A DNA stretch of 64,000 nucleotides from NCBI GenBank assembly GCA_944322845.1, contig CALUQE010000003.1, positions 79,582 through 143,581 of the forward strand, read 5' to 3'. Both the position numbers and the translations under genes were made by a program. The notes beneath the pieces were generated by a model. The model saw only the letters and a program-made list of their open reading frames with translations. It was not told the DNA's origin and did not search any database. The first letter of the stretch is position 1. Every line of letters starts with the position of its first letter. The DNA is from Candidatus Gastranaerophilales bacterium (GTDB lineage: Bacteria; Cyanobacteriota; Vampirovibrionia; Gastranaerophilales; Gastranaerophilaceae). This document shows, one piece after another, positions 1 to 8,937 of this stretch.

Positions 1-2
1 CA

Positions 3-770
3 CTGCGCGCAGCAGGAGTCGATATCGTTGAGTGTGGCTGGCTGAGGCAGGAAGCTCATACTAAAGATAATGTGTTTTTTAACTGTCCTTCGGATTTGAA
101 AGCGGATAGCCAGAGCTTTGCTCTTATGCTTGACTACGGGAAATATGACCTTGATAAACTCGATTTAAAAAGCAACATTGGAATAATCAGAATTGCTTTT
201 TACAAAGAAGATTTGGACAAAATTTCTTTTGCGGCGGAAAAAATCAAAACAAAAGGCTACAGAGTCTTTTTGCAGGCTTCTAATACGATTGATTATAATG
301 AAAAAGAGTTGGAAAAATTATGTAAAAGGGCGAATTTTGTAGGTGCTGACGCTATTTATATAGTTGATTCTTTCGGCTCAATGTTTCCTGATGATTTGGA
401 GCGGCTAATAAGTACTTATGACGAACTTATCGGGCAGAATATAGAAATCGGATTCCATTCGCACAATAACATTCAACTTTCTTTTGCTCTTGCAATTCAA
501 TTTATTAATAAACTGAAAGACAGAAATATTATAGTAGATTCTTCTCTTTGCGGAATCGGGCGCGGTGCGGGCAATGTCCAGACGGAATTACTGCTGGAAT
601 ACTTAAAAAAGCAGGGCGAAGAATACAATACGGAAATTATCTGGCAGGGAATAGAAGAATATATTGAACCGCTTTATAAAGATTACAGCTGGCAATATAC
701 ACCTCAAAAAGGTTTTAAAGGCATAAATAAACTGCATCCTAATACAATTTTAAATAATTACACCATATAA
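3..770 (+). CDS. DRE-TIM (HMGL-like) aldolase, 5' end missing
   Basis: The reading frame is already open at the left edge, so the N-terminus of the barrel is missing; about 255 residues remain. They look like the pyruvate carboxyltransferase/HMG-CoA lyase superfamily of metal-dependent TIM barrels, closest to 4-hydroxy-2-oxovalerate aldolases. Visible marks are VDSFGSM, the metal-binding HSH in GFHSHNN, and the glycine-rich GIGRGAGN in the last third. Family members make or break a C-C bond next to a 2-keto acid. The sequence does not give the substrate. Single-domain relatives are often found in surface-polysaccharide clusters, but its only visible neighbour is a flagellar operon, so the role stays open. 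Confidence 0.75.
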   Translation: MRAAGVDIVECGWLRQEAHTKDNVFFNCPSDLKADSQSFALMLDYGKYDLDKLDLKSNIGIIRIAFYKEDLDKISFAAEKIKTKGYRVFLQASNTIDYNEKELEKLCKRANFVGADAIYIVDSFGSMFPDDLERLISTYDELIGQNIEIGFHSHNNIQLSFALAIQFINKLKDRNIIVDSSLCGIGRGAGNVQTELLLEYLKKQGEEYNTEIIWQGIEEYIEPLYKDYSWQYTPQKGFKGINKLHPNTILNNYTI

Positions 771-852
771 ACGATGGTAGTCATGCCCTCATGATGTAAA
801 GTATAAGAGGTACATTTAGTACCTGATCAGACATGAGACGAGGTAAGGTAAG

Positions 853-1296
853 TTGAAGAAATTCAAGTTTCGGCTGCAAGTCGTGCTTGACATGCGGGAA
901 AAAGAGCTTGAAGAGCGGCAGATGGAAATGTCCAGAATTTTAACCGCCCTGAATGAGCAGCAGGCAAAACTTCAAAATATCTTAAACCGTCAGGAGGACA
1001 ATACCAGACAGCAGGAGGAACTTGCAACCTCTGAAAATCTTCAGGTCATCAGGCTTGAAGGTCATCGGGCTTTTGGAATTAAGCTTACGCAGGATGCCAG
1101 AAATCAGGAAAGGATTATTTCTAATACAAAGGCAATACTTGCAAGAAAGCAGCAGGAAGTAAAGGAAGCTCACCAGAAAGTAGAAGTTCTGAAAAAACTG
1201 AAGGAAAAACAGGAAAAACAGTATTATCAGGAATTTCTACATCTGGAGATGAAAGAAATTGACGACATCACATCAGCAAGGTTCAAGATAGGTTAG
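853..1296 (+). CDS. fliJ: Flagellar export chaperone/stalk protein FliJ
   Basis: 147 residues, almost entirely Glu/Lys/Gln-rich coiled coil, opening with the FliJ-like pattern FKFRLQVVLDMREKELEERQ. FliJ sits in the flagellar type III export gate, links the FliI ATPase to FlhA and escorts export chaperones. The start is a TTG with AGGTAAGG just upstream; no in-frame ATG lies nearby. It is the first gene of a flagellar operon in which fliK follows after one base, then flgD and flgE. fliI, its usual upstream partner, is absent: the gene before it is an aldolase. Confidence 0.85.
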   Translation: MKKFKFRLQVVLDMREKELEERQMEMSRILTALNEQQAKLQNILNRQEDNTRQQEELATSENLQVIRLEGHRAFGIKLTQDARNQERIISNTKAILARKQQEVKEAHQKVEVLKKLKEKQEKQYYQEFLHLEMKEIDDITSARFKIG

Positions 1297-1297
1297 A

Positions 1298-2629
1298 ATG
1301 GTTCAAAATTTATTAAACAATTTAAACAGTATTAGCAATAATTTATCATCCGTCTCAAAATTAGGCAATGATACATTTACTCAAACAGATTTTCAGAAAT
1401 TATTTGATAAGCAGAAAACAAGCTTTGAAAACGATAAGTCAACGGATATTGGTTCTGCCAATAAGGAAGAAAATATTCAAGATAAAGATGAAGGAAATGG
1501 CAAAACTTTAAAATCAGTCGCTGAAAATGAGACATTTGCAGGAAGCGTTATTTATGATATCAAGCAATTAATCGAATTTTTAAAACGGGCTGCAGATGAG
1601 GATGGTGCATCATCTGATTCGGAAGAAAACAGTGAAATTGCATCCGTTAATGCGGCAGAAGCTGCTGAAACTGAGGATTCTACTGAGGTTACGGAAGATT
1701 TGGATGCAAAAGAAATAGCAAAAAAACTGCTTCACCTTGAAGAAGATGATGATGAAGAGAAAAAAAAGGAAACTGATGAAAAAACTAACCAAACCGAACA
1801 AACCGACGGAACGGATTTAAAAGAGGTTGAAACGGTAAACACTGAAACAGCGGAAGAAAACTTGGTTTTTAATAAAAATCTTGACAGTTTTCTGGAAGAA
1901 TTTGAAACCGCTGCAGATGTTCAAACAACTACAGAAACTACGAAGGTAACAAATGAGTCCGGCAAAAGTTCAACAGAAGCATTAGAAGATATTATAAACG
2001 AAGATCAATTAAAGGAATTAAACATTGAATCTCTTGACGCAGAAAGTTCTGACAGCAGCAGCGCCGGTGATTCGGATTTGATGCAGAACCAGTCACCGGA
2101 AGAGCAGGGTGTAAAAGCTATGCTTCAAGCAGATGCGGATTTTACGACGGAAATGAAACCGGCAATGCAGACTCAAAATACTCAAACGGCAAACAGTAAG
2201 ACCGCATCTGTAGAGATTACGCCAAGCAAGATTATTGAACAGATAACAAAGCAGATGGAGGGAATGCAAAACGGTTCTAAACTAAATATTGTTCTGAATC
2301 CGGAATCTCTCGGCAAAGTTTCAATACAATTGATTAATACAAAAGAAGGTTTGTCAGCCCAGTTTACTGTTGCAACACAGGATGCAAGAAATTTAATAAT
2401 GAAGGGGCTTGACGGCTTGAAAGACACATTAGTGTCACACGGGGTAAGTGTAGATAATGTCACTGTAAAACTTAACGATACTCAGGAAAGCGAGTACAAC
2501 ACCGACTGGACGGAGCAGGAAGGCTCCAGAGGCGGTAATAAAGAACAGAATCCTCAAAGAGAACAAAGAGACAAAGAACAGTTCGACAGGATGATGTCCT
2601 TTATAGAAAACGAAAATGGTAAGGTATAA
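1298..2629 (+). CDS. fliK: Flagellar hook-length control protein FliK
   Basis: 443 residues. The first two thirds are a low-complexity, strongly acidic linker rich in Glu, Asp, Ser and Thr. The last 120 residues form the conserved Flg_hook domain (SKLNIVLNPESLGKVSIQL, then VATQDARNLIMKGLDGLKDTL). FliK is secreted while the hook grows, acts as a molecular ruler and triggers the switch of the export gate to filament substrates. The domain order and length suit the family. It starts one base after the fliJ stop, so translation is probably coupled. Confidence 0.88.
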   Translation: MVQNLLNNLNSISNNLSSVSKLGNDTFTQTDFQKLFDKQKTSFENDKSTDIGSANKEENIQDKDEGNGKTLKSVAENETFAGSVIYDIKQLIEFLKRAADEDGASSDSEENSEIASVNAAEAAETEDSTEVTEDLDAKEIAKKLLHLEEDDDEEKKKETDEKTNQTEQTDGTDLKEVETVNTETAEENLVFNKNLDSFLEEFETAADVQTTTETTKVTNESGKSSTEALEDIINEDQLKELNIESLDAESSDSSSAGDSDLMQNQSPEEQGVKAMLQADADFTTEMKPAMQTQNTQTANSKTASVEITPSKIIEQITKQMEGMQNGSKLNIVLNPESLGKVSIQLINTKEGLSAQFTVATQDARNLIMKGLDGLKDTLVSHGVSVDNVTVKLNDTQESEYNTDWTEQEGSRGGNKEQNPQREQRDKEQFDRMMSFIENENGKV

Positions 2630-2647
2630 AAGGGTGGAGAGTAAATT

Positions 2648-3250
2648 ATGAGTGTAATAACATCAGAAATCACATCAATGCAAAATATGACTGCTATGCA
2701 AAAAGCAGAAGAGATGAAAAACAGAACAACATCTACCGACACGTCAGATCCGAATATGTTTTTGACTCTTATGCTCCAGCAGCTCCAGAATCAGGATCCG
2801 ACGCAGCCTACAGATAACACGGAATGGCTTGCTCAATTGGCACAATATTCATCACTTGAACAGATGACTCAGATGAATGAAGGCTTAGAAAACTGTGTTG
2901 AATACATTTCTGCAATGTACGCCGATATGGCATACAATTCTGAAATTTCTCAAACACTTTCTATGATAGGTAAAGAGGTTACTCTTCAGATTCCTGATGA
3001 AAAAGACAGTACTAAATATACTGAAGTTTCAGGAACCGTAACTGAAGCAAACTTCAAAGACGGCACCGGCAAGATTAAAGTCAATGGCGAATACTATTCA
3101 ATCGCATATATTACATCAATCAGAGAACCGGGAGAAAGTTCTGCGGAAGAACCTTCTCAGCTGCCAAGTTCAGGCTCTGATTCCGAAACAGAAACAACAA
3201 CGAACACTGCCGCGACTAAACAATCCGGCACAACAAAATCAAAAGCATAA
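2648..3250 (+). CDS. flgD: Flagellar hook assembly (hook cap) protein FlgD
   Basis: 200 residues. The N-terminal FlgD signature is clear at about residues 35-75: FLTLMLQQLQNQDPTQP followed by EWLAQLAQYSSLEQM. A beta-rich middle section (about 100-160) corresponds to the hook-capping domain, and the C-terminus is a Ser/Thr-rich tail. FlgD caps the growing hook and guides FlgE subunits into place; it is lost when the hook is finished. GGTGGAG upstream of the ATG serves as ribosome binding site. It lies directly before flgE, the usual order. Confidence 0.9.
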   Translation: MSVITSEITSMQNMTAMQKAEEMKNRTTSTDTSDPNMFLTLMLQQLQNQDPTQPTDNTEWLAQLAQYSSLEQMTQMNEGLENCVEYISAMYADMAYNSEISQTLSMIGKEVTLQIPDEKDSTKYTEVSGTVTEANFKDGTGKIKVNGEYYSIAYITSIREPGESSAEEPSQLPSSGSDSETETTTNTAATKQSGTTKSKA

Positions 3251-3272
3251 ATAGTACAAACGGGAGGAAATA

Positions 3273-4583
3273 ATGACACAGGCTCTACACACCGCTAGCA
3301 CCGGTATTAACGCCGGACAGCAGCAAATTAACGTTGTTGCAAACAACGTTGCAAACATCAATACGACAGCATTTAAAGCTGCAAATATGACGTTTGAAAC
3401 CTTATACTCCAATACGCTTTCATACGGAAGTGCAGCTACAAAAGAAGGGGGCGGTACAAACCCTAAACAGATCGGTCTCGGTGTAAAAATCGGAGGTATT
3501 ACAAGAAACTTTAATTCCGGTGACTTTGTAAGCACGGGAAGAGACATGGACCTTATGATTTCCGGAAACGGCTTCTTTGTAGTTCAAGATTCTGAAGGCA
3601 AGCTATACTACACACGTGATGGCGTATTCACAACAGACTCAGAGGGGAATGTTGTAACACAGTCAGGTATGAAAGTTGTTGCCGCAGATTCTCCATATTC
3701 AAATGCAAGCTCAGGAAAAACTGTTCAAGTGCCTAAAAACCTAAGTGCAACAGTACAAGGGGATCCGAATCTCGGCAACAAAAAAACAAGCCAGCTTAAT
3801 AACGCAGCTATCAAAGCAGGCGACATATCTGCTACTGTAGGTGATACTGATGTTTTATTAACCATTGAAGAAGGCGACCCTACCATTAATGAAATTCTTA
3901 ATGCATTCAACCAGCAATTACAAGACGCCGGTATTAATGATGTAACATTTTCGGTAACCGGAGACGGAAGAATTACTTACACAGGTGATATTACATTCAA
4001 TGAACCGGGTACAACAAGTAACTTCCTTGGTGAAACAGGATTAAGCAGTACAAATAATACTTCTGATGTTATTAATCAGGTCGTATCACTTCAAGAAATG
4101 GTAAACTACAACACTTCTATAACTCTAAAATCCACAACTGTTGATGAAAATGGTATTATGGCTGCTACATACAGCGACGGTTCGATTTTAACTCAATATG
4201 TGGATGATACATATACCGTACACTGGAAATACACAACTCCTGAAGGTGTAACTATCCGCGGCGATGATGTTACAGCAAGCGGTGCTACAATTGAAAATTC
4301 TAACTTCGTAATTGAACTTGCCACAATGGTTAACGAAGAAGGTCTCGTATCCATCAACAACAACCTCTGGGAATGGGGTGCTGACGTAGGTGACGTTTAC
4401 TACGGTATGGCAGGCGAAGTCTCCTTCGGTTCAATAGAATCCGGCGGATACGAAGGCTCTAACGTTGATATTGCGCAGGAACTTACAAACATGATTACGG
4501 CACAGAGAATGATACAAATGAATTCCCGCGTGTTCTCAACAGCAAGCAGTGTAATGGAAACACTGGCTTATCTCGGACAATAG
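3273..4583 (+). CDS. flgE: Flagellar hook protein FlgE
   Basis: 436 residues. The N-terminus has the rod/hook signature of FlgE/FlgF/FlgG (residues 1-35: heptad-like start, then VANNVANINTTAFKA), followed by the FlgE-type DLMISGNGFFVV and YYTRDGVFTTD segments. A variable middle forms the surface domain, and the C-terminus ends with the second coiled segment EGSNVDIAQELTNMITAQR. The length and the position after flgD favour the hook protein over the rod proteins. The stop is TAG. GGGAGGA precedes the start. Confidence 0.87.
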   Translation: MTQALHTASTGINAGQQQINVVANNVANINTTAFKAANMTFETLYSNTLSYGSAATKEGGGTNPKQIGLGVKIGGITRNFNSGDFVSTGRDMDLMISGNGFFVVQDSEGKLYYTRDGVFTTDSEGNVVTQSGMKVVAADSPYSNASSGKTVQVPKNLSATVQGDPNLGNKKTSQLNNAAIKAGDISATVGDTDVLLTIEEGDPTINEILNAFNQQLQDAGINDVTFSVTGDGRITYTGDITFNEPGTTSNFLGETGLSSTNNTSDVINQVVSLQEMVNYNTSITLKSTTVDENGIMAATYSDGSILTQYVDDTYTVHWKYTTPEGVTIRGDDVTASGATIENSNFVIELATMVNEEGLVSINNNLWEWGADVGDVYYGMAGEVSFGSIESGGYEGSNVDIAQELTNMITAQRMIQMNSRVFSTASSVMETLAYLGQ

Positions 4584-4596
4584 TAACAGGTGAAAT

Positions 4597-4632
4597 GTGA
4601 ATAGTGACTAGAGTTTTCTAATCACTATTCAC
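4597..4632. repeat. Inverted repeat after flgE
   Basis: GTGAATAGTGA and its exact reverse complement TCACTATTCAC (11 bp arms) flank a 14-nt centre that can pair further (TAGA/TCTA). No T-run follows, so it is a poor intrinsic terminator. The arm GTGAATAGTGA recurs at 9568 beside the G-run repeat, which suggests a dispersed element rather than a gene-specific signal. Confidence 0.6.
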
Positions 4633-4760
4633 TAATTACCATTAACTTCTAAAAAAGGCATGCCCTTTTTAACAAAAAACTTAAAAAATCATGTCAAGTT
4701 GTTAACAAAAGGCATGTAACTTAACAAAACTTAATAATTTAAACATGGTCGAAATCCATG

Positions 4761-4786
4761 TGAATCATGGGTTTCAGCATGATTCA
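4761..4786. other. Hairpin in the yggS upstream region
   Basis: Nine-bp perfect arms TGAATCATG/CATGATTCA around an 8-nt loop, followed by six As. It lies in the 283-bp gap between flgE and yggS, 32 bp before the likely yggS -35 box. It could be an operator or the end of the flagellar transcript; the sequence alone does not decide. The rest of this gap is AT-rich and shows no gene. Confidence 0.4.
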
Positions 4787-4817
4787 AAAAACGGTAAAAG
4801 TTGTTACAAATACACTC

Positions 4818-4847
4818 TTGTACAGCACATGATTTCTGATATATAAT
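4818..4847 (+). promoter_or_regulatory. Probable sigma-70 promoter of yggS-sepF
   Basis: TTGTAC (4818-4823), an 18-bp spacer, then TATAAT (4842-4847). Transcription would start about 10 bases before the yggS ATG at 4867, giving a very short leader that carries the GGGTTGGGG ribosome binding stretch. Confidence 0.5.
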
Positions 4848-4866
4848 ACAATAGAGGGTTGGGGAA

Positions 4867-5652
4867 ATGTTAAGACCATCACAAAGCGAGGACGCTAACC
4901 TGACTTCAGCGGGGGGAGATTCCGATTTCGGAATATCACAAAACAAAGAATTTATTCCTGCAAGCCAATGGGGGCAGGATGTCAGTATTAATCGGGATTT
5001 GGTAAAATCTAACCTTCAAAAGATTCAAAAAGATATCGCACATTCTAAAGTTAAAATAGTAGCAGTTACAAAGTATTTCGGATTAGACGCAATACTTGCG
5101 GGATATGAAGCAGGGATTAGAAATTTTGGAGAATCAAGGGCATTAGAAGCAATTGAAAAATTGAAAAACCTCCCGGATGATGTCAGACAAAATTCAACAT
5201 TCCACTTTATAGGTCATCTGCAGAGCAATAAAGCTGAAAAAGTTGTAGAGCACTTTGATGTTATTGAGTCTGTGGACTCTCTCAAGTTAGCAAAGAAAAT
5301 CTCGGAAGCTGCCTGCCGTTTAAATAAGAGAGAGAAAGTTTTATTACAGATTAACAATGCGGGCGAAGAACAAAAATCCGGATACAGCAAGGAAGAGTTG
5401 AGAGCTGAATTCAAAGACATTATTTCATTGACCGGTATTGAGGTCTGCGGCTTAATGAATATGGCTCCGCTCGGTGTTGATGAAGATGAGCTTGCACGGT
5501 TATTTGGCGATATCAGGGAGTTCAGAAACGAACTGGAAAAAGAGTTTAACGTTACTCTACCGGAACTGTCAATGGGGATGAGTAATGATTACAAAATTGC
5601 ACTCAGGGAGGGTGCAACAATTATCAGAATAGGCAGAAAGTTATTTACATAA
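4867..5652 (+). CDS. yggS: YggS/PROSC-type pyridoxal phosphate homeostasis protein
   Basis: 261 residues with the fold-type III PLP barrel of YggS: KIVAVTKYF carries the PLP lysine (Lys69), then GIRNFGESRALEA, FHFIGHLQSNKA, LMNMAP and the C-terminal LSMGMSNDYKIALREGATIIRIG. These proteins bind PLP, have no known catalytic activity and balance free PLP and amino/keto acid pools. The lysine is about 30 residues later than usual, so this copy has an N-terminal extension of no known domain; no better in-frame ATG exists downstream. It sits directly upstream of sepF, as in cyanobacteria and Gram-positives. Confidence 0.9.
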   Translation: MLRPSQSEDANLTSAGGDSDFGISQNKEFIPASQWGQDVSINRDLVKSNLQKIQKDIAHSKVKIVAVTKYFGLDAILAGYEAGIRNFGESRALEAIEKLKNLPDDVRQNSTFHFIGHLQSNKAEKVVEHFDVIESVDSLKLAKKISEAACRLNKREKVLLQINNAGEEQKSGYSKEELRAEFKDIISLTGIEVCGLMNMAPLGVDEDELARLFGDIREFRNELEKEFNVTLPELSMGMSNDYKIALREGATIIRIGRKLFT

Positions 5653-5671
5653 GTTATAAATTGGAGGAGAA

Positions 5672-6184
5672 ATGGCATTATCAGAAGGCTTAAAAGGATT
5701 TGTAAACTTTTTCACAAAAAGTTTTAACGGAGAAAATGAAGACGACGCATTCATGGACTTAGTAGACCGTGACGGCGATTATGATACAGACGGAACATTA
5801 GCGTTAGACACTATGTACGCTCCAAGAGTTCACAACAAACCGGAACGTTCATTTGAAAGAGAATCAAAAGTTGTTTCTCACCCTAATTCATACAAGTCAG
5901 GTGAAGTTACTGTTATCGAACCTCGTTCTTTCTCTGAATCCGCTCAGATTGTAAAAAAACTTATCGATAAGAAAACAGTTATTTTACACCTTGACCTTTT
6001 GGACAAAGAACAATCTCAAAGAACAATCGATTTCATTTGCGGTGCAGCACACGCTCTTGACGGAACAGCTCAAAAAATCAGCGATATGGTATTTATTTTC
6101 ACTCCGAGCAATGTTTCTTTATCAGTAGAAAACGGTGCATTACAGAGCAAATTCGCTGAATCTCTCTGGAACAAGCCGCTGTAA
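5672..6184 (+). CDS. sepF: Cell division protein SepF
   Basis: 170 residues. An N-terminal amphipathic helix (MALSEGLKGFVNFFTKSF, the membrane-targeting segment) is followed by an acidic linker and then the SepF core from about residue 80: EVTVIEPRSFSESAQIVKKL, VILHLDLLDKEQSQRTIDF, and a glycine-containing dimer region. SepF tethers FtsZ to the membrane and shapes the division septum, replacing FtsA/ZipA in lineages that lack them. GGAGGAGA lies just before the ATG. Co-transcription with yggS is likely, with a 19-bp gap. Confidence 0.92.
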   Translation: MALSEGLKGFVNFFTKSFNGENEDDAFMDLVDRDGDYDTDGTLALDTMYAPRVHNKPERSFERESKVVSHPNSYKSGEVTVIEPRSFSESAQIVKKLIDKKTVILHLDLLDKEQSQRTIDFICGAAHALDGTAQKISDMVFIFTPSNVSLSVENGALQSKFAESLWNKPL

Positions 6185-6238
6185 GAAAAGAGAATATAAG
6201 TTTAATTTAATATATTGATTTGTGATAGTTGGATTTTC

Positions 6239-6267
6239 AGGATGCTTTTTGCATCCTTTTTCTTTTT
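6239..6267 (+). terminator. Intrinsic terminator after sepF
   Basis: AGGATGC, a TTTTT loop, GCATCCT (7-bp GC-containing stem) and then TTTTCTTTTT. It ends the yggS-sepF transcript. Confidence 0.85.
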
Positions 6268-6312
6268 GGGGGTAAATATATTGAACTGACAGGTAAAACG
6301 ACGCTAACGATT
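6267..6312 (+). repeat. Relic of the G-run/TAAATGTATTGG repeat
   Basis: GGGGGTAAATATATTGAAC followed by a degenerate GACAGGTAAAACGACGCTAACG. It matches the head of the 57-bp unit repeated at 13915 and the single copy at 9542. It lies just downstream of the mutS stop. Confidence 0.5.
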
Positions 6313-6315
6313 TAC

Positions 6316-8898
6316 TTAGAACAAATTCAGCTGAGGAGCTTCAATTTCTATATCCGAAGATTTTTTACGCCCTGCAAGATTCTTTGAAAAATCTCTCTGC
6401 ATTTTGCTCATAAGTTCTTCAGAACGTTTTATTACAGCATTAGGAAGTCCCGCCATTTTTGCAACCTGAATACCGTAGCTCTTGCTGGCGCCGCCCGGGA
6501 CGATTTTTCTCAAGAACTCTATCTCGCCGTTTTCTTCGCTTACGGTAATTCTGAAATTCTTAATCTGCGGATAAGTCTGGGTCATGACGTTTAATTCGTG
6601 ATAATGTGTCGCAAAAATACACTTTGCTTTTATTTTATTTGCAATATACTCAGCAACAGCCCAGGCAATTGCAACACCGTCGTACGTGCTTGTGCCGCGG
6701 CCGATTTCATCAATCAATATAAGACTTCTATCGGTTGCACTATTCAAAATACAGGCCGTTTCCGTCATTTCTACCATAAAGGTAGACTTGCCGAGTGTTA
6801 AATCATCGCTTGCTCCGACACGGGTAAATATTTTATCAATAATCCCGATTTGTGCATAATCCGCCGGAATAAAAGAACCTATTTGAGTAAGGATTGCAAT
6901 AAGTGCATTCTGGCGCATATAAGTGGATTTACCTGCCATATTAGGGCCGGTAAGTATCATAAATTGTGTTTTAGCCTTATCGCTGCTTGACAGCTCAATA
7001 TCATTAGCGACATAAGTTCCCAGAGGCAGAATTTGTTCCAACACAGGGTGGCGTCCGTTTTTGACTATAAAATCACCTGATTCGTTTATTTCAGGACAGA
7101 TATAATTATGTTCTGCGGCCGTCAAAGCAAAAGAAGTGAACACATCAAGCCTTGCAATACATTCTGCTGTTTCACGTATAAGAGTTACAAATTCCTTTGA
7201 ATAATCTCTAAAATTGCTGAAAAGCTTATACTCAAGCTCATACGCCTTAACTTGAGCGGTTAAAACTTCATCCTCATGTTTCTTAAGTTCCTCCGTTATA
7301 AATCTTTCCGCACCTGTCAGTGTTTGTTTTCTTATATAACTTGCGGGAACCTTGCTGAGATTAGAGTTTGAAACTTCAATATAGAATCCGAAAACTTTGT
7401 TATAGCTAACTTTTAATGCAGTAATACCCGTACGGTCTTTTTCTTTCTGTGCAAATTCTTTAAGCCAGTTTTCGCCGTTGTCCATTAAATCGCGCAGGTA
7501 GTCTAAATCGGAGTTAACTCCCTTATTTATAATTCCGCCGTCTTTAATAGTAATCGGAGCATCATCCTTTATTGTCTTTTCAATAATTTCCGCATAATCT
7601 TCCAGTTTTTGCAAGTCATTCTCAATACTTTTAAAGACATCCAGATTAATTGATTTTGCAGCATTAACCAGCTCCGGCAAAACTTTGAGCGAAGATTTAA
7701 GATTTAAAAAATCTCTCGGCATTAAGGAGGTGTTGCTCAATCTCGTTGACAGACGCTGAATATCATAGATTTGTTCCAGTATCTGCTGAATTTGGTCTCT
7801 TGCTGCGGAATTTTCAACAAGTTTTTTGACAATCTCCTGACGCTTTAAAATTCCTTCACGGGTTTTAAGCGGCTGGCAGATCCAGATTCTTAAGAGTCTT
7901 GCCCCCATACCTGTAGAAGTTCTGTCAATTGCCCACAGGAGTGAACCGTATTTATTTTTACCTCTTAAAGTTTCAGTAAGTTCAAGATTTTTTCTTGTAC
8001 CGGCATCCATCGACATATATTCGGAAAGTTCATAAGGCTCAATTTTTTCAAATTTCGGAAACCCTTCTTTTAAGTTTTCCCATATATAAGCCAAAAGTCC
8101 TGCCGCAGCTCTGAATCCTATAGGGCAGGTTTTATATCCTATTGCATCAAGATCAGTTATCTTGAATACCTGTTTCAGATTTTCTGCTGCAAAATTCTCT
8201 TCAAAAACTTTTTCCGGAACTTTTGAACAATTATAATTGTGAATAATTTCATCCGGCAAATCAACAGTTTCCTCCGGAACTATTTGGAACGGCTGAAGCT
8301 TCATTTTTTTTACCGGAGCAATAATTTCTGATGGCTGAATACGCACAAGCTCTGTCAGAAGTGTTTCATAATTTAATTGCGTAGCCTTAAATTCACCGGT
8401 AGAAATATCTGTATATGCAAAGCCCCATTTTTCTTCAGAAGTTTTACCTCTCTTTTCTTTAAAACAAGCACACAAGTAATTGTTGCTGCTCTGGTTTAAG
8501 AAGTTACCCTCTATAATGGTTCCAGGAGTAATAATCCTTACAACCCCTCTTTTTACAATCCCCTTTGCCAGCTTAGGATCTTCAAGCTGCTCGCATATTG
8601 CAATTTTCATATCTTTCGCAACAAGTTTTTCCAGATAACCGTCAAGAGCTTTTACCGGAATGCCTGCAAGCGGTATTTTCCCCAGCGCCCCGCCGTCTCT
8701 TCCGGTTAAAGTTATTTCAAGTTCTCTTGATAAAGTAACTGCGTCTTCAAAAAAAGTTTCGTAAAAATCTCCCATACGATATAAAAGCAAACAATCGGGG
8801 TTCTCGCGTTTAATCTCTATATATCGCTGCATCGCAGGAGTTGCATCTTTTATATCAATATCTGCAGTATTTATAAGATTGATTTCAGGCTTTGTCAT
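6316..8898 (-). CDS. mutS: DNA mismatch repair protein MutS
   Basis: 860 residues, full length. The mismatch-reading Phe-X-Glu is present at 45-47 (GDFYETF), followed by the connector, lever and clamp domains, then the ABC-type ATPase with Walker A GPNMAGKST (651-659), the signature region STFMVEM, Walker B LILIDEIGRGTST and the His motif FATHYHEL. MutS recognises mispairs and, with MutL, starts repair. mutL is not adjacent. The gene is divergent from the downstream hypothetical gene with only 39 bp between them, and convergent with sepF. Confidence 0.97.
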   Translation of the reverse strand: MTKPEINLINTADIDIKDATPAMQRYIEIKRENPDCLLLYRMGDFYETFFEDAVTLSRELEITLTGRDGGALGKIPLAGIPVKALDGYLEKLVAKDMKIAICEQLEDPKLAKGIVKRGVVRIITPGTIIEGNFLNQSSNNYLCACFKEKRGKTSEEKWGFAYTDISTGEFKATQLNYETLLTELVRIQPSEIIAPVKKMKLQPFQIVPEETVDLPDEIIHNYNCSKVPEKVFEENFAAENLKQVFKITDLDAIGYKTCPIGFRAAAGLLAYIWENLKEGFPKFEKIEPYELSEYMSMDAGTRKNLELTETLRGKNKYGSLLWAIDRTSTGMGARLLRIWICQPLKTREGILKRQEIVKKLVENSAARDQIQQILEQIYDIQRLSTRLSNTSLMPRDFLNLKSSLKVLPELVNAAKSINLDVFKSIENDLQKLEDYAEIIEKTIKDDAPITIKDGGIINKGVNSDLDYLRDLMDNGENWLKEFAQKEKDRTGITALKVSYNKVFGFYIEVSNSNLSKVPASYIRKQTLTGAERFITEELKKHEDEVLTAQVKAYELEYKLFSNFRDYSKEFVTLIRETAECIARLDVFTSFALTAAEHNYICPEINESGDFIVKNGRHPVLEQILPLGTYVANDIELSSSDKAKTQFMILTGPNMAGKSTYMRQNALIAILTQIGSFIPADYAQIGIIDKIFTRVGASDDLTLGKSTFMVEMTETACILNSATDRSLILIDEIGRGTSTYDGVAIAWAVAEYIANKIKAKCIFATHYHELNVMTQTYPQIKNFRITVSEENGEIEFLRKIVPGGASKSYGIQVAKMAGLPNAVIKRSEELMSKMQRDFSKNLAGRKKSSDIEIEAPQLNLF

Positions 8899-8907
8899 AG
8901 TTATAAT
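8879..8907 (+). promoter_or_regulatory. Probable promoter of the gene at 8938
   Basis: TTGATT (8879-8884), a 17-bp spacer and TATAAT (8902-8907). The -35 box lies inside the first codons of the divergent mutS gene. Confidence 0.5.
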
Positions 8908-8937
8908 TGTACATAATATTTACAACAGGTGCAAGTA

